Part shown: positions 35,173 to 47,900 of the stretch, one piece after another
How the letters are laid out: every line of letters starts with the position of its first letter
Position numbering within the stretch: position 1 is the stretch's first letter
Source: Ganoderma boninense
Lineage: Eukaryota > Basidiomycota > Agaricomycetes > Polyporales > Polyporaceae
NCBI GenBank assembly: GCA_002900995.3
Contig: CM035314.1
Location: 1,907,372-1,971,371, forward strand
Direction of reading: 5' to 3'
Length of the DNA stretch: 64,000 nucleotides
The notes under the pieces: generated by a model
Told to the model about the DNA's origin: nothing
The model's input: the letters and a program-made list of their open reading frames with translations, nothing else
Databases searched by the model: none
Program-made: the position numbers and the translations under genes

Positions 35173-36805
35173 TCAGCACCCAAGGAACTCCTTCTTGAGC
35201 AGCAGCGCCCACCCCATGACCGCATACACGACCCCGGCCGGGAGCGCGCACTTCACGCCGACCTGCGCCCAGTCCCACCGCCGCCGGCGGCTCTTGCGCA
35301 TGTGCTCCTCCGCGTCCTCCGGCCCGTGCGCACGGTGCGTGTGCGAGGGGTGTGGGGGCACGGGCACGATGTTGGACGTGACCCAGAGCTGGATGGAGCG
35401 GCTGCAGCACGTCGTCGTGCCGATGGCGGCCCAGCAGATGAGCGGGCGGACCTCGTGCGAGAGGATGGAGAGGGTGAGGTGTGTTGCGGGCCAGCAGATG
35501 GCTTATGCGGCGGGGACGTTCATATGAAGTCGCGGGGGACGGAGGTAGAAGAGGGACTTAGGCCATGGGCGAAGGAGGTAGAGGGAAGACATACCTTGGA
35601 GCGCGAGGAGCCGGATGAGGGTCGCTCCGGGCGAGTAGTAGACTCGCCATCGTTTGAGCAGGCCCATTGTCAGTTGTAAACACTGCCATCCTGTGAGGAT
35701 GGACTGATGCGGGGTGAGGCCGACGGTCAGGATGACGGACGGCGATGTGAAGGACGTACCCAGAGCATGCTCACAGCATAGTCGACCCGCCACTCTACCA
35801 GGCCGTCTGGCGGCCTCAGCACACGGTATAGGTTCCATAATGTCCCGAACACCGCAGGAACGACGGCGAGTAACCGAAATAGTTGAAAAAGTATGGGGAC
35901 GAGCCATGCGGTTTGTGGCGGGAGCGTGAGTTCTTGCGCCAAGGACGACCGAGTTATTCGCGCGGTCGGGAGGTTCCTCGGCTTGAAGGGCCCGCTCACT
36001 ATCAGGAACGGCGCATGACGGAGCGTGAAGGGCGACGCACCGAGTCCTCTCCCTCTGTCTCCGTCTCCCCTGCGCACAGCGCGCCCGGCGCGGTGGTAAT
36101 TGGCCGCGACCATCCTTCGTCAAACGCCCTTCCCTTCCCTTTCCCGAGCAGCCTGTTCCTCAGCGTCGCCGCGAGACCCTCCCCGCGTGATCTTCGGACC
36201 ATGACGCCGTCGTCTGTCTCGGCTCCGGACGTCTCGTCCTCATCGGAGGTGGGAATCGGTGGTGTTCTGCGCGTCCGCGCGTAGTCAGAAAACGCCTGCC
36301 GAGAATGTGACGAGAGCGGTGAGCCCGACGGCGAGTCGTTGGACAGCGAGAGGCGGAGATGAGGTGAAGAGGATGCGCGCTTGGCAGGGGCGGCGGGGAG
36401 CACCTCGGGCGGCGTGAGGGAGTATGGCGGGGGGCTGCTGCTCGGAGCGCTCATTCTGCCGACGATGGTCGTGCGGCGGCCTCGCGTGTGGATTCTTCGC
36501 GGGGGTGGAGGGTCGCTGATGGTGTGCGAGTGGCGCCAGGACGCGGTGCTTGGAGGACGCGAAAGCGAAGGCGGAGGCGAATTGCGGATGGTTCTGTGTG
36601 CCTGGAGCGGAGTCAATTGAGAGAGGGCGTTCGAATGGGCGCGAGAGGATGGAGGTGCGCGAGAAGACGCAGTCGAGGACGACGGTGCGCGCAGGAGAGG
36701 TGGTGCAGGGAGGATGTGGGCGGCAGGTATCAGGAGTGGCCCAGCTGGACGAGTATAAGGCGGCGGGTCCGGCTGCAACGCCTTGTCAGGAGGCAGAGTC
36801 GACAT
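35173..36805 (-). CDS. EOS1: EOS1-type N-glycosylation protein
   Basis: Four exons: 36041-36805, 35760-35981, 35595-35703 and 35173-35501, phases consistent, 474 residues. The EOS1 domain (Pfam EOS1) covers the second half: ILFQLFRLLAVVPAVFGTLWNLYR, PPDGLVEWRVDYAVSMLW, ILTGWQCLQLTMGLLKRWRVYYSP, the CWPATHLTL...PLICWAAIGTTTCCSRSIQLW block, and the end WDWAQVGVKCALPAGVVYAVMGWALLLKKE. Yeast Eos1 is an ER membrane protein needed for normal N-glycan processing and oxidative-stress tolerance. The first 255 residues are a Pro/Ser-rich disordered leader, longer than in yeast. The first junction needs a 59-nt intron with acceptor at 35982; it restores the frame exactly. The start is the first ATG of that leader, so it could lie downstream. 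Confidence 0.9.
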
Positions 36806-36886
36806 AGCGGCGTGGCCACCTCGGGATCGCGCACGATGGACGAGGTGGTGCTGATGAGCAGAATTTCGATGAGACTCACCGCAAGG

Positions 36887-36905
36887 TATATATATATATA
36901 TATAT
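36887..36905. repeat. (TA)n microsatellite
   Basis: Nine to ten TA units follow a GCAAGG context, about 80 bases upstream of the EOS1 start on its strand. It may be part of the EOS1 promoter region. Confidence 0.9.
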
Positions 36906-39900
36906 GCGCTCTACAATGGAGACTGGTGAAGAGAACGAGGATGGCCTCCTATTCTGAGGTCGTTCCAGCCCGTGGTCGTCGTGGAGAATGTGGAAGCTGC
37001 GATGACGGCAGTGGTCCTGTCACCGGCACCCGACCCCGAGGCGCCGTCACGGGCATTCGACTCGACTCTTCTTCTCCTGCCACCCACTCCCGCCGTCTTG
37101 CCTTACTCTATATGTCTTGGTCTGCTTGTCCTCTCCAGCTTCCTTCCATTGTTCTCTGTCGAAATGGTCGAACACCCCGTGGGGACCCATGGGGATGGGA
37201 CACTAGCGGGATCCGGTCGATCAATTGCAAGGCTGCATGCATGGGCAAGAACAAAACGCACCGTCGAGTTCGGCGAGGATGATGGAGATGACGCAAGTGG
37301 AGGTCGCCAGGTACGGTCTTCATACAAGCCCAATCCCGCCGCCTCTTCTCATCCTCGCAGTGACCAGCCTCGAACCACCGTGGTGGCATGCGGGACTTGA
37401 GTTGCCCAGAAGCCCCCGCTCAGGATTGCTTCGCATACGGGCTCTGTGCTCTGCAATAGGCCCCACAAGCGAAACTTCGGTGCGTCTCACAGCTGTTCCG
37501 CTGCTTTGTTGCATGGGGTATACCAGCGTATACGGCGAGCTCCGTGACAATGAAGGTGCTTTCTAGGGTGGTTGTTCCGCATATCTTGCCAACATGGTAT
37601 CAATTTGTTGGAACGGCGACCCTTGCTTCGGATCGAATTCAATGGATCTGGAGTCCAGGTGATTTACAGATGAACCTCAAGCTCGTTCTGATTTAACCGC
37701 ATGTAGTAGCCCGCATGGTCTGGAGGCGGCGGTGGTTGTTCAACGTTCGACCTTCGAGACTTCCGCGACCGCCTCCGAGTCGTCGAAGTACCTTCCGTCG
37801 ACCGTACGTATTTCGGAATTCGGTTTCAACTTATGTCTTGATGAAGGCTAGAAGACTCCTCAGAGAACCCCTGAACGTTTGAACCCTTATCGTGTACTCC
37901 AGATCACACGCAACGCTCCAGATGATGTCGCCGCTGTCAAGCATGATCATGGGCCAAGTGTACTCACGCGCAGTTAAGTATTAATTAGCGAGTACATAGA
38001 CTTCCTTGCTCAAGGGGAGTCAAGGGGCAGTCAATAAGGCAGCCCGTTCCCGGATCCCTGATCTATCCTTTACAAATTCTCTAGCACCCGTGCCCGTATC
38101 TGTGGCGTTCTTTCAGTCTCGGGATGCCTCGCAACGCGCGATTTGCGCCGCGCCGCCGCCTTGTTTCCTTGTGTATACGTCTGCTTCCGCTTGGGCTGAC
38201 AAGACAATCTGGGGACGCTGAGCCCTCCACCTGAATTCCACCCGCCCAATGTCTAGCGGTGTACCTACCCCGAGTGCTTGCCCACGAATCAAGGTCGTTC
38301 CTAGACATACCGCCTGCGGCTAAGGAGATCACCGTGACCGTCCATATACACGTGCAAAATGCCCTGGAAGCACCCTCGGAACACACAGGTAAACGGTAAA
38401 TCATGACTTCGGAACCATTTCAAGTTCCAGTTCTTGGCAGAAAATCGATCCATCGCCGTTCTGCTCGAACGGATAGGAAAGGATCCGGCGGCGCAAGGTC
38501 TTGCGCTCCGTAAGTATGGCAAGCCCCTATTCCCCCTGGTGTTCGGAAAACAATCCCTGAGGTCCTAAACCACCGACGACCGGGATCTGTAATTCCCAAG
38601 TGCCGTGACGTCGCATTAGACCTTCCAGACACGGAGACATATTAAATGAGGCAGACCAAACGTATCCAGAGGTGGGAGATAGCACACGTAGCCGGAGGGC
38701 GAGCAGATCAAGGCAGATCACCGGACGCCGTTGGCAGAGATAAGGTGGGCTTCGGCTAGCCACCGCGCGCAAAAGAAGCACCCACGAGTTGGCGGGGTAG
38801 CTGGGTAAGGAAAGTAAGCACCCTCGCGGGTTTCTGACATGCACTGACGATTTCGGATTTCGAATTCCAAGCTATTCCAAGCTAACGGACTTGCCTCGAT
38901 GCATGGAGCCAATATTTATAGGCGTACTTCTCAATCACTGCATGTCAGAGGCCTCTACGTAGTCGGGGGCCGTCTACAGTCTACAGATGCTCGACGACGT
39001 CGCGTGCAGCATCCGTAGTCACCCCGGCATATATCGCGCAGACGAAGAGTTCGCCGATGTTCGGCCACGCTGCGAACCCGACTCCTCAGACAGTGCTAGA
39101 AGGATCTGTCTATGGATGTAGGCGACGTAAGTAACTTGGACCCTTCCCCGCGACCACGCTTTCTCATGGAAAATATACGGAGGCAGTCGACATCGACAAG
39201 TAGTCGAACATTAGTGCGGGGGCAATGACGAAATCTCAAGGTTCCCGAGAACGCACTGTGCCAGGGTCTCAAGGACCGGTTAACACAGTGTGTCACCCTT
39301 ACCCTGCGTTTTCTATGCAGAGAGCCTCGCTTCCGTGCTCACAGGTCTCCCATATCATGTAAGCAGTGTTCTGAAAACAGATATTGAGCCATGCGGGCGG
39401 CGCCACACTTGCAGATGTCGACCGTCTCCTTGATGGTCGATCGCCCATGGCTGGCAGCACAAAGCCGCCTACTGTTGGATGCGCTGGTGGGGTGCGAGCC
39501 TACTACGGATGGGTACGAGACATAGGCGAGGGACGTTCGAAAATTTGCCGTAGTCGTGGATGGCCACAGATAGGACAGTCAGGGTGGAGTATGTCTACCT
39601 GAGATACGCACACGTTGACTATGTGATATCGGCGACGTTGACGGTACCTATGGATCCACCTCACCTGAGATGCGCAATTGAACGTTCTGAACGAACGAGC
39701 TGGGACTCAGGCATGCACTGTGATATCGATACCATACTATACTCAGGGCGGCGGGGCTTCAAGTTGCCAGCAGCAGGTCAGCTGCATGTCACCGCGGGCG
39801 GGTGGCGTATCGCGACGTTTGCGACCCGGTGCTCTTATGTATTGTGAGTCGTGACACACCCACGGAGGTCGGGTTAAAAGAACAGCTGACGATGCCCCGG

Positions 39901-40132
39901 TTTTCCTAGGTCTTGATTTTGTCTTGATTCATATATCATGCATCATATATGGCGCACTGAACCGTCCGGGCCGGGGGTGCTCGTGACCACCAGCCCACTA
40001 CTTAGACTCCGACTCGGACCTGGGAAGCGGTTGTCGTACATTGTGCCGAGAAGAAAATATAATGCGGGGCCCCACCAGAAGAACACGCTGCGTGGGCCGT
40101 GCACTCCCCCAGCTCTCCCCTTCGACGACGCA
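36906..40132. other. Long spacer, no gene recognised
   Basis: About 3.2 kb without a supported gene between divergently placed EOS1 and the MFS gene. Frames are short, overlap on both strands and lack domains. It may hold unrecognised noncoding transcripts or decayed sequence, but nothing can be shown by reading. Confidence 0.45.
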
Positions 40133-41828
40133 ATGTCGATTACGATGTCAGCTCCAGGTGTCGAGTCCAAACAGTGCAATGCCGAGGAATCAAAAGACGT
40201 CGAGAAGCAAGAAATCAGCCACCTGGAGTCACTAGCCAAGCAGGAGGTCTTGTCGACGAGAAACCTGGAGGTGGACCCGGAGGCAGAAAGGAGGTGCGCA
40301 GGTGTCACTTCACGCCGCCGACCGTCGACTAACGATATCTGGGTTTAGGTTAGTAAGGAGCATTGACATGCGCATTGTACCCGCATCTATGACAATTTAC
40401 CTGTTATGCTCCCTCGACCGGTCGAATATTGTAAGTCATCGCGTCGGTCTATCTCGCGCATGCAGCTCTGAGACCCCTCGCTCGCAGGGCAATGCCAAGA
40501 TCCTCAACTCGAGTACGGGAGACTCTCTCCTGCAGTCGCTCCACATGACGAACCAGCAGTACCTCGTCGCGCTCATGATCTTCTTCGTCTCGTACACCAT
40601 CTTCGAGACCCCGTCCAACTACATGCTCAAGAAGTTCCGTCCCTCGCGCTGGATCGCGTTCCTCATGTTCTCCTGGGGCGCGATGACGATGATCCTCGGT
40701 GGAGTCAAGAACATTGGCGGCCTCATCGCCGTCCGCTTCCTGCTGGGGATGTTCGAGGCGGGCTTGTTCCCCGGCATGGTCTACGTCCTCACCTTCTGGT
40801 ACCGCCCCGAGGAGCGCGCGCTGCGCATCGCTCTCATCCTCGCGAGCGCGACGCTTGGCGGAGCGTTCGGCGGCGCGATCGCGTACGGCGTCGGGAAGCT
40901 GAACAGCGCGCACGGCATCGAGGCGTGGCGCTACCTCTTCATCATCGAAGGCGCGCCATCGTGCGCGGGCGCGTTCCTCGTCTGGCTGTTCTTCCCCGAC
41001 TACCCCGAGACGGTGCCCTGGCTGTCGGAGGAGCAGCGCGAGCTCGCGACTTCGCGCTTGAAGGGCGTCGCGTCGTTGGGCCATCATAGTATCACGTGGG
41101 CGGAGGCGAAGGAGACGTTGCGTGACTACCGCTTGTACGTGCACTACTTGACGTACATCACGATCTCGGTGCCGTTCTCCAGCATGTCGCTGTTCTCGCC
41201 GACGATCGTCTCGGGGTTGGGGTACGAGGGCCTGAACGCGCAGCTGTTCACGGTGCCGCCGTACGCGATCGCGTTCGTGATCACGGTCACGGTCGCGTGG
41301 GTGTCGGACAAGTACGAGATTCGGACGCTGGGGTGCTCTATCTCGATGTTGATCGCAGGAGCTTGCTTCGTCGTCGAAGGTGAGTGCATCCGATGCTTCT
41401 CTAGCCTCTCACGCTCATCGTATACCCACAGGTGCGCTCCCAGCCGAGTCCTTCAAGCTTCGCTACGTCTTTTTCATCATTGCGCTGTCCTTCGCGTTCG
41501 CGTGTATACCTCCTCTGCTGAGTTGGTTGACCGCGAATCTACGGGGCACCGGCGCTGCGACCCTCGCAGTGCCCTTGAACGTCTCTATTGGCCAGATCGG
41601 CCAGATTATTGGTGCGTGCGTTCCGTTCCGCCTGCTCAACGCGCGTTCTGAATTGTGGTGTCAGGTGTCTACATCTACAAGGCGAACGAGTCGCCGGGAT
41701 ACCCAACGGGCCATTATACCAACGCGGGCTTCTTGCTCGTCGGCGCGTTCTCTGTGTTGGGACTCAGGGCCATGTACATCCAGCGCAATAAACGGCTAGA
41801 ACCGGGGGCGAGGAGATGGCGACTGTAA
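40133..41828 (+). CDS. MFS transporter, Dal5-like anion:cation symporter family
   Basis: Five exons: 40133-40293, 40349-40430, 40488-41379, 41432-41611 and 41665-41828, all in phase, 492 residues with about 12 membrane helices. Family marks are LVRSIDMRIVPASMTIYLLCSLDRSNIGNAK at the first helix, TPSNYMLKKFRPSRWIAFLMFSWG, the signature RFLLGMFEAGLFPGMVYVLTFWY, FFPDYPETVPWLSEEQ in the central loop, and NLRGTGAATLAVPLNVSIGQIGQIIGVYIY. The last two are typical of allantoate, pantothenate and nicotinate permeases. Substrate is probably a small organic anion, not more exactly known. It acts at the plasma membrane. The N-terminal 70 residues are cytosolic with an acidic Glu-rich run. The start ATG at 40133 opens a leader rich in Ser and Glu. 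Confidence 0.94.
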
Positions 41829-42116
41829 CGACTACGAATTGTACAACACGACGTTCAACTATACGAGTCCGCATTCTTTGTTTCAGATCGCACTGCTCGA
41901 TTCGAGAAGGACCAGGTCGCAAGTTGGGGATACGAATTACACGTCGGAATATCTGCTACACGAAGCGGGAAAGGCGCGAAAGAAATCTGGAAGGGAGAGA
42001 GGAGACCGATGACAACTACAGACAAGTACAACACATCAGCTGCCCCCGAACGATGCTACACACTACCGGGACTACAGCCGGTCAAGCTCTGCGCACCCGT
42101 TTGTTTTTCTGGGACC

Positions 42117-43969
42117 TCATCTTCGGCCCGGGAACACCCTCAGCCTCGACACCCTTCTCCGCCGACTGATCCGCGGCGGCTCCCTCTCTCGTTTCCGTGA
42201 CTTCCCCTTCCCGTTAAGGACGCTGGTGCTCGGTGGAATGGCTGCGTGGGCAACACCCGCGCGCGACCGGACCGACGACGACTTGGCGGCGGGCGTCGAG
42301 GTGCGCGCCGGGCTCGTGCCCTGCGCGTCGACAGGGAAGGAGGGCTCCCCATACACCTCCGTCCGCTTCTTGGGGACGATGGGCGGGAGGGGCGCGTCGG
42401 GACGTGTCGGTATGCCGGTCTGTGCCTCGAGGTCCCTGGCGAGCGTCTCCAGCGTGTTCCGGACCTCGCCCTCCTGCCAGGTGATGTAGGCGAGCTTCTG
42501 CTCGTGCTCGAAGGCGGCGATGGCGGCCTGCGGGACGACCTCGAACCGCTGCGGGAGCGCCTTGAGCATCGCGATCGCCTCGTCGCGCGTGAGCTCGTCG
42601 ACGGGCTTCTGGTGGTCCACGCTGATGTGGATGGCGTACGCGGAGGCGCGGGGGTCGAAGGGGAGGTCGACGTGCGGGGGTGGGGGAGCGGCGGTGTCTT
42701 GGGATGGGCCTGCGTCCGAGTCGGGTGTCTGCGACGACGAGGGCGTGGGATACGCCGCTGGGGCGGGACGACTCTCGGCGGGCTTGGAAGTGCCGGTCGT
42801 ATCGGTGGTGGTGACTGGAACCTCGGGGGCTGGCCTGTCTGCCCAAGCTGAGTAGGCGGCGTGCGTACGCCTTTGAATAGCCGGTGAGTTCTACCGTAGT
42901 CAAGTGTTAAGACGGAGACAACGCACTTAAGATGTTTGATCCATTCGCCCTGGTCGAGGGACGCTTTGTTGGACATGTCGTCGTGGAGCCGCCAGAATTC
43001 GCTCACGTCCTTGGTCGCGCCGGCGATCTGGAAACGATGTTCTCGAACTCCCGGTCCGTCTTCGCATGCACCCGCATGAACGTCTCGCGCATCGCGTCGA
43101 GGCCCTCGACGAGCTTCTCCACCTTCACCCTGACGTGCGGCTCAAACAGCGGGCGGGCGCGCCCCTTGCCCTTGCCCTTGCCCTTGCCCTTTCCAGGTGA
43201 CTCGAGAGGGCGAAGCTGGGGGTGGGCGAGCTCGTCGACCATCGCCTTTTCGTGGCCGCAGGATTCCGTCTCCTGGACGGCGGCGGCGTCAGTCTTCGTC
43301 TTGAACATGCGGTATTGGTGGTCCTGATTCCTCGTCTTCTGCCTCGCGGTCATCTCCGGGTCCGAGACGAGATGTTTCCTGCCGTTCGAGACCTTGACTT
43401 CGGGGAGCTTCGGGAGGCCGGCGTGCTCGCTGACCTTGAGCTCGACCTTCTTGTTGAGGAGGGCATACGAGCCTCTAGCGGAGGAAAGGGGATGAGGTCG
43501 TCGAAGGGGATCCGTCATGAGACTGAACGGTCGGAGAGAAAACTTACTGGAGGTTGGAGAGGACTTGGTGTGTGTGCAGGAGCAGATTCTGGCAGAAGAA
43601 GAAGTTGTCTTGAAGGGAGGCGTGCTGCTCGTTCACCTTGGCGATGTCTTCGTCGAACTGCGTCGTTACCGCGAAGAGGCTCTTGACATACCCGGAGACG
43701 AGGGCGTGCATCGTTTCGAGCTCCGTGGTGAGGAGATCGATGGCGTCTTCTGTGGTTGTGCATTTCTTGATGCTTTGGCGGAGCCACGGGGCAGAGTCTT
43801 GGTATTGTTGGAAGTATAGGAATTCGGCGGGTTTGGGGGGCGGTTGGCGGAGCAGTTCTATCGGTATGTCGACGAACCTCCCTTCCTCTGTGACCATCGG
43901 CTGAAGTTCCATGGGGGGGTTGGCTGCCGGCTGCTCAGGCGCTTTGGTGGAAGTGGACGCAGAGGGCAT
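42117..43969 (-). CDS. Unrecognised protein with coiled-coil-like helices and GK repeats
   Basis: I do not recognise this protein. Proposed exons are 43548-43969, 43072-43474, 42927-43027 and 42117-42870, giving 559 residues. The first exon has a helical stretch (EDAIDLLTTELETMHALVSGYVKSLFAV, then ...NEQHASLQDNFFFCQNLL). The second has VELKVSEHAGLPKLPEVKVSNGR, GKGKGKGKGK and a helical end. The third reads IAGATKDVSEFWRLHDDM. The last has HISVDHQKPVDELTRDEAIAMLKALP, FEHEQKLAYITWQEGEVRNTLETLARDLE and a basic tail (KSRKREREPP) suggesting the nucleus. The intron at 43028-43071 would be only 44 nt; a one-base frameshift inside DREFENIV is the alternative. The 56-nt intron at 42871-42926 restores the frame cleanly. 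Start ATG at 43969. Confidence 0.7.
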
Positions 43970-44962
43970 TGTGACGAAGAGGATGATGGTGGACGTTAGA
44001 GTAGGGATACCGCCCTCGATGGTGGATAATTTTGATATAAGTGTGTGGACAGAGTGGCGTGGTGTAGCAAGAGCCCAGTGGCACTGGAGAACAAAGCGAC
44101 ATGGGCGGCTATGGCAACTGAACGTCTTGTTCTGATCTCGATCTGGACAAAAGAACAATTACCCCTCGCGCTCTTCATCCGTATACCCGTCGACAACAAT
44201 AAATGCATTGGTTGTGGCGATGCTTGGTCGTGAACACTGGTCCGTCAGTTGAGCAGGCTGAGTGTGACGGCGTCCGATAAGTCGTTCGAAACTCCTGGGG
44301 CTACCATCGCGTACGCTTGGTGCCTCCGGTGGCCCCTACGGTTGTTTGCCTGAAAAACATTGCACAAGTCGTGAGCACACCAAAATCACACTTGGATGAA
44401 AACTTTGAGAAAGGGGGACCTTCCCATGCTGCAACGCTTGAGGTTCTAAACAATCTAAACCACGTAACCGCTTTTGGGACACGGGCAGATCCCAAGGTTA
44501 GGGTTTATATACACGTACTTATCCGATATATCGTGAGTCCAAGGCTCCGGGTAGACTGGCTGGACACGATGCAGGCTGCAAGTTCATGCCTCCCACGTGA
44601 TGGGCTGTCATGAGCTAGAACTGCTAGGTCACTTGCGTCTGTGCGAAATGAATCTCGGAGGGGACTGGAAGCAGGGGTGCAGTTGCGTTGTCGTACTTGA
44701 TGCAACACATATACCATCATCGCGATAAGGACATGTCGAGTCAGTATGTCTATTTCGTCGGCAACCACTCAGGTTCAGGAATAAGTATCCTCCAAATTAA
44801 TAACCAATTATCCGAAATTGAATGCCAGTAAACGTCACTTAATATGTATGTTTAGTAGTATTTACTCTTACCCAAGCACGATCTGTCTGCCTTCGCTTCC
44901 ACCACCACCTCCTTGGCCCCCCTTTCGTACCTCTGGCTCTTTGTCTTGGACTGGAGCTAAAC
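43970..44962. other. Spacer between divergent genes
   Basis: About 1 kb separating the minus-strand unknown gene and plus-strand YPP1; both promoters must lie here. No other feature is supported. Confidence 0.45.
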
Positions 44963-47900
44963 ATGGCCCAACCACGATCTCAACATTACTGGCGGCAGCT
45001 TAGAGGTGCTCTGACAGCCGGGCAGTGGGACGCGGCTGCGCCCGCAAAGGATTGGCACCAGCGACCCTGCTCCTGGTCCGAACTCATCCGCAAATTCCTC
45101 AAGCACAGTCCAGATCATCGAGACGTTGCGGAGCTCGCCTCGCAGACGCAGGCATTGTGCCTTCTTCTCTCCGCCAACGCTACCAACCTCGATGGTGGCG
45201 ACGTCGGGCCACATGGACCGCTGGCGTTAGGAGAGGAGTGTGCGTTGCCGGAGAGAGGATGGAGGAGGCGAGCGAGGGGTACGAGTCTCTGAAGAAGCTG
45301 GACGCCAGTCGCTCCGATGTACGTGAAGCAGTGAGTCACGTTCAGACCCCCTTTTGACTGTCGTCCGAAGTCGACAAAAGCCGCATTGGCATTCTACGCC
45401 TTCGCTCTCCGTCGACCGTCTGAGTGCTTGAGCATCTGGCGCAAATCAAGGATCTGGCAGGGGAGCAAGGCTTCCAAGGTTTCATCCCACCCTCTGCACA
45501 CGGAACGACTCGCTCGGCTGCGACGCTGAACGTCCCAGGGGCGGGCTCTAACATTTCTCTCTCTCTATCTTGGACAGGCAGTTTTGTGTCTGCGCAGTCC
45601 GCCGCCTCAATAGCAGACATTAACGAGGGAAGGGCATGGTCAGCGGTGGAGCGCATCCGCAGCATATGTCTAAAAGGTGCGTTCATCGGACGTATTCCCC
45701 CACGCGCAGTAGCCCCACATCCATCCGGAACGGCTTTGTGACTGTGTTCGTCGTTGGTCGGCTCGCAGACAAGTCTAATAACTCGCATTCGTGGCTCGCG
45801 ACTGCCAGTCGTACGACAATGTGCGTGCACCACGCGGTGCATGTCTGCATAATGTGTCCTGCATCAAGTAATCTGAATACCTTCACCATCCTCCGTCGTG
45901 GCAACTATGAAGCCCTTTGTTGACCGACCATGAACCATGGCGCGCACTGTGATAGGACTGAGTTCCACTACAAGGAGGCATTGCAGTTTCACCGCGAGGG
46001 ATGGTGAAGGTATCTGGACTACGTTTACCGTAACGTTTGCAGTGGTGGTCGTAATGCTGTTCAGAATGTCGCAAAACGCTACGTACGGCTGATGTACGCG
46101 ACCCAGTAATGGTCTACCACCGTGACCGAGAGTGAGACGGGTCTATGACCAGACACCAAGGTTGTTCCGGGGATTAGGTTGGTCAAGTCCCGTTGTAGCA
46201 GGATCATTAATGTACGACTCTTGACAGGCATGTCTTGCGAGGTGCTGCACTCCGACGATCCAGAAGAGGCTTTTTCTACCTATCTGCTCGCGTCCGGCCT
46301 CATCACCACTGCGGTGGCGGAAATCCCCGCCTCTGTCCCCTCACTCGCCCCTCAAGTCGCTGCAGCGCCCGATGCTAGCTCTTTCGCCCGCTATCGTGAG
46401 CTATGGAGATGGGTGGAGCGCGTTATGAGACGGGCTATCATCTTAGGTGCGCGACTGTGCGACATCTCTCGCATGGACGGAAGGAATGGTTCGCTCTGGC
46501 AGCTCTTCCAACAGTACCACGCGTGCTCTGCCCATTGGCCTCCGACCTTCCGTCCTGACCAGCGCTCGGCGGTCGCGGTGCTTCCATCTTCGCGCATTCA
46601 TCCTCCGCGCGCGCGCAACACCGCAACCGAAAATACGTTCACACCGGTGGATAGGCACAGCGCGCTCCATCGTGCAAGACTACAGAGCCATCCTTAGCGT
46701 TTGCACGAAGTTCCCGAAGGCGGGGGAGCGTAACTGGAAAGTAGAGGATTTGGTTGACCTCTCTGTCGCGGCTTGGGAGGCGGATGGGGCAGTGGGTGAG
46801 TACGCGGGATGGGTCATTGACGTGAGTCGTCGCATAAATCAATAATTATTGTCCTCGATTCACAACCCTCCCGAACAGGTCCTGTGGTGGGCGACGCGTC
46901 TCACGTTCAACTCGTTCCGGATATTCCGTCACATGAGCCGACTATTCTACGTCGCGGGCGACCCCGAGCTCGCGAAACGGACTCTGCGCCTGTACATCCA
47001 GGTCGTCAGCAAGTCGCGTGAGGCTAGCATGGCCGATAAGGATACAGAGTCCGAGGAGGGCGGTGCAGGTGGAGATGTGGACTCGGACTTGCTTTGGGTG
47101 CAGACTTGTGTCCTTGGCTCCCGAATGCTTTCACGGCTAGCGCTCGCCGAAGAGGATGTCGGGAAAGCGATTGAGACCGCGCACGAAGCGGGGGAGGTTC
47201 TCGTGCAGGCAAAGTCGCGTCTCGACCGCAATGACAAGGAACTGGTCGCGAGCGTGCAACTTGCGGAAGCCATCTGGCACGTTGCTACAGCTTACACAGG
47301 TGAACTTGCCCCCTTGCTGCAGTTAAGATGCCTCTGACTCTGCGTTTAGAGCAAGACCCTCGGACAAGATTGGAACGGTTCAACGAATCTCTTGCGTTAC
47401 TCAACACGTCACTGGAGTCACACCCCACTCCCTCCACCCACCATCACCTCGCGCTGGGTTACCTTCGTTCTGGCGTGACGCAGGACCTCCCCACCGCGAT
47501 CCTGCATGCTCGCGCAGCGGTTGAAGGTGACCACGGCGAGGCGCGTCACTGGCATCTACTCGGCCTCCTGCTCACGGCATCTGGAGACTGGGGAGCGGCG
47601 AAGGAAGTCTTCGACGTGGGCATCAGCGTCGGAGATGCAGAAGTTGTGGACGATGAGGTGGACAGCGTGTCAGCCAATGGGCACGCTTCCACGAATGGTA
47701 CCTCCCCGCCTGACTTCTCTGGGGCACCCTCGCCGAGAACCAATGGACGAACGGAGTCAGAACCTCCTTCACCTCGTGAACTGGTGCGATTGTTGGAGCC
47801 AGGCTGGACGGAGGTCCCTTCCTCTGCGTCTTTGCTCCAGCCCTACGTCGACCGTCCGTGGCCGAGCAAGCAGGAGGCATTCGAACATGCGCTTCAGCTG

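Noticed and set aside
40449..41144. Minus-strand frame of 231 codons
   Set aside because: It is antisense to the conserved MFS exon and has Arg/Glu/His-rich shadow composition.
17321..41828. A secondary-metabolite cluster (monooxygenases, MFS transporter, membrane protein)
   Set aside because: No polyketide, peptide, terpene or tryptophan synthase was found, the genes are spread with housekeeping genes between, and most monooxygenase copies are dead.
42140..43006. Second minus-strand frame of 288 codons
   Set aside because: Same strand but another phase of the unknown gene; Arg/Ser/Pro low complexity, and the 56-nt intron supports the other frame.
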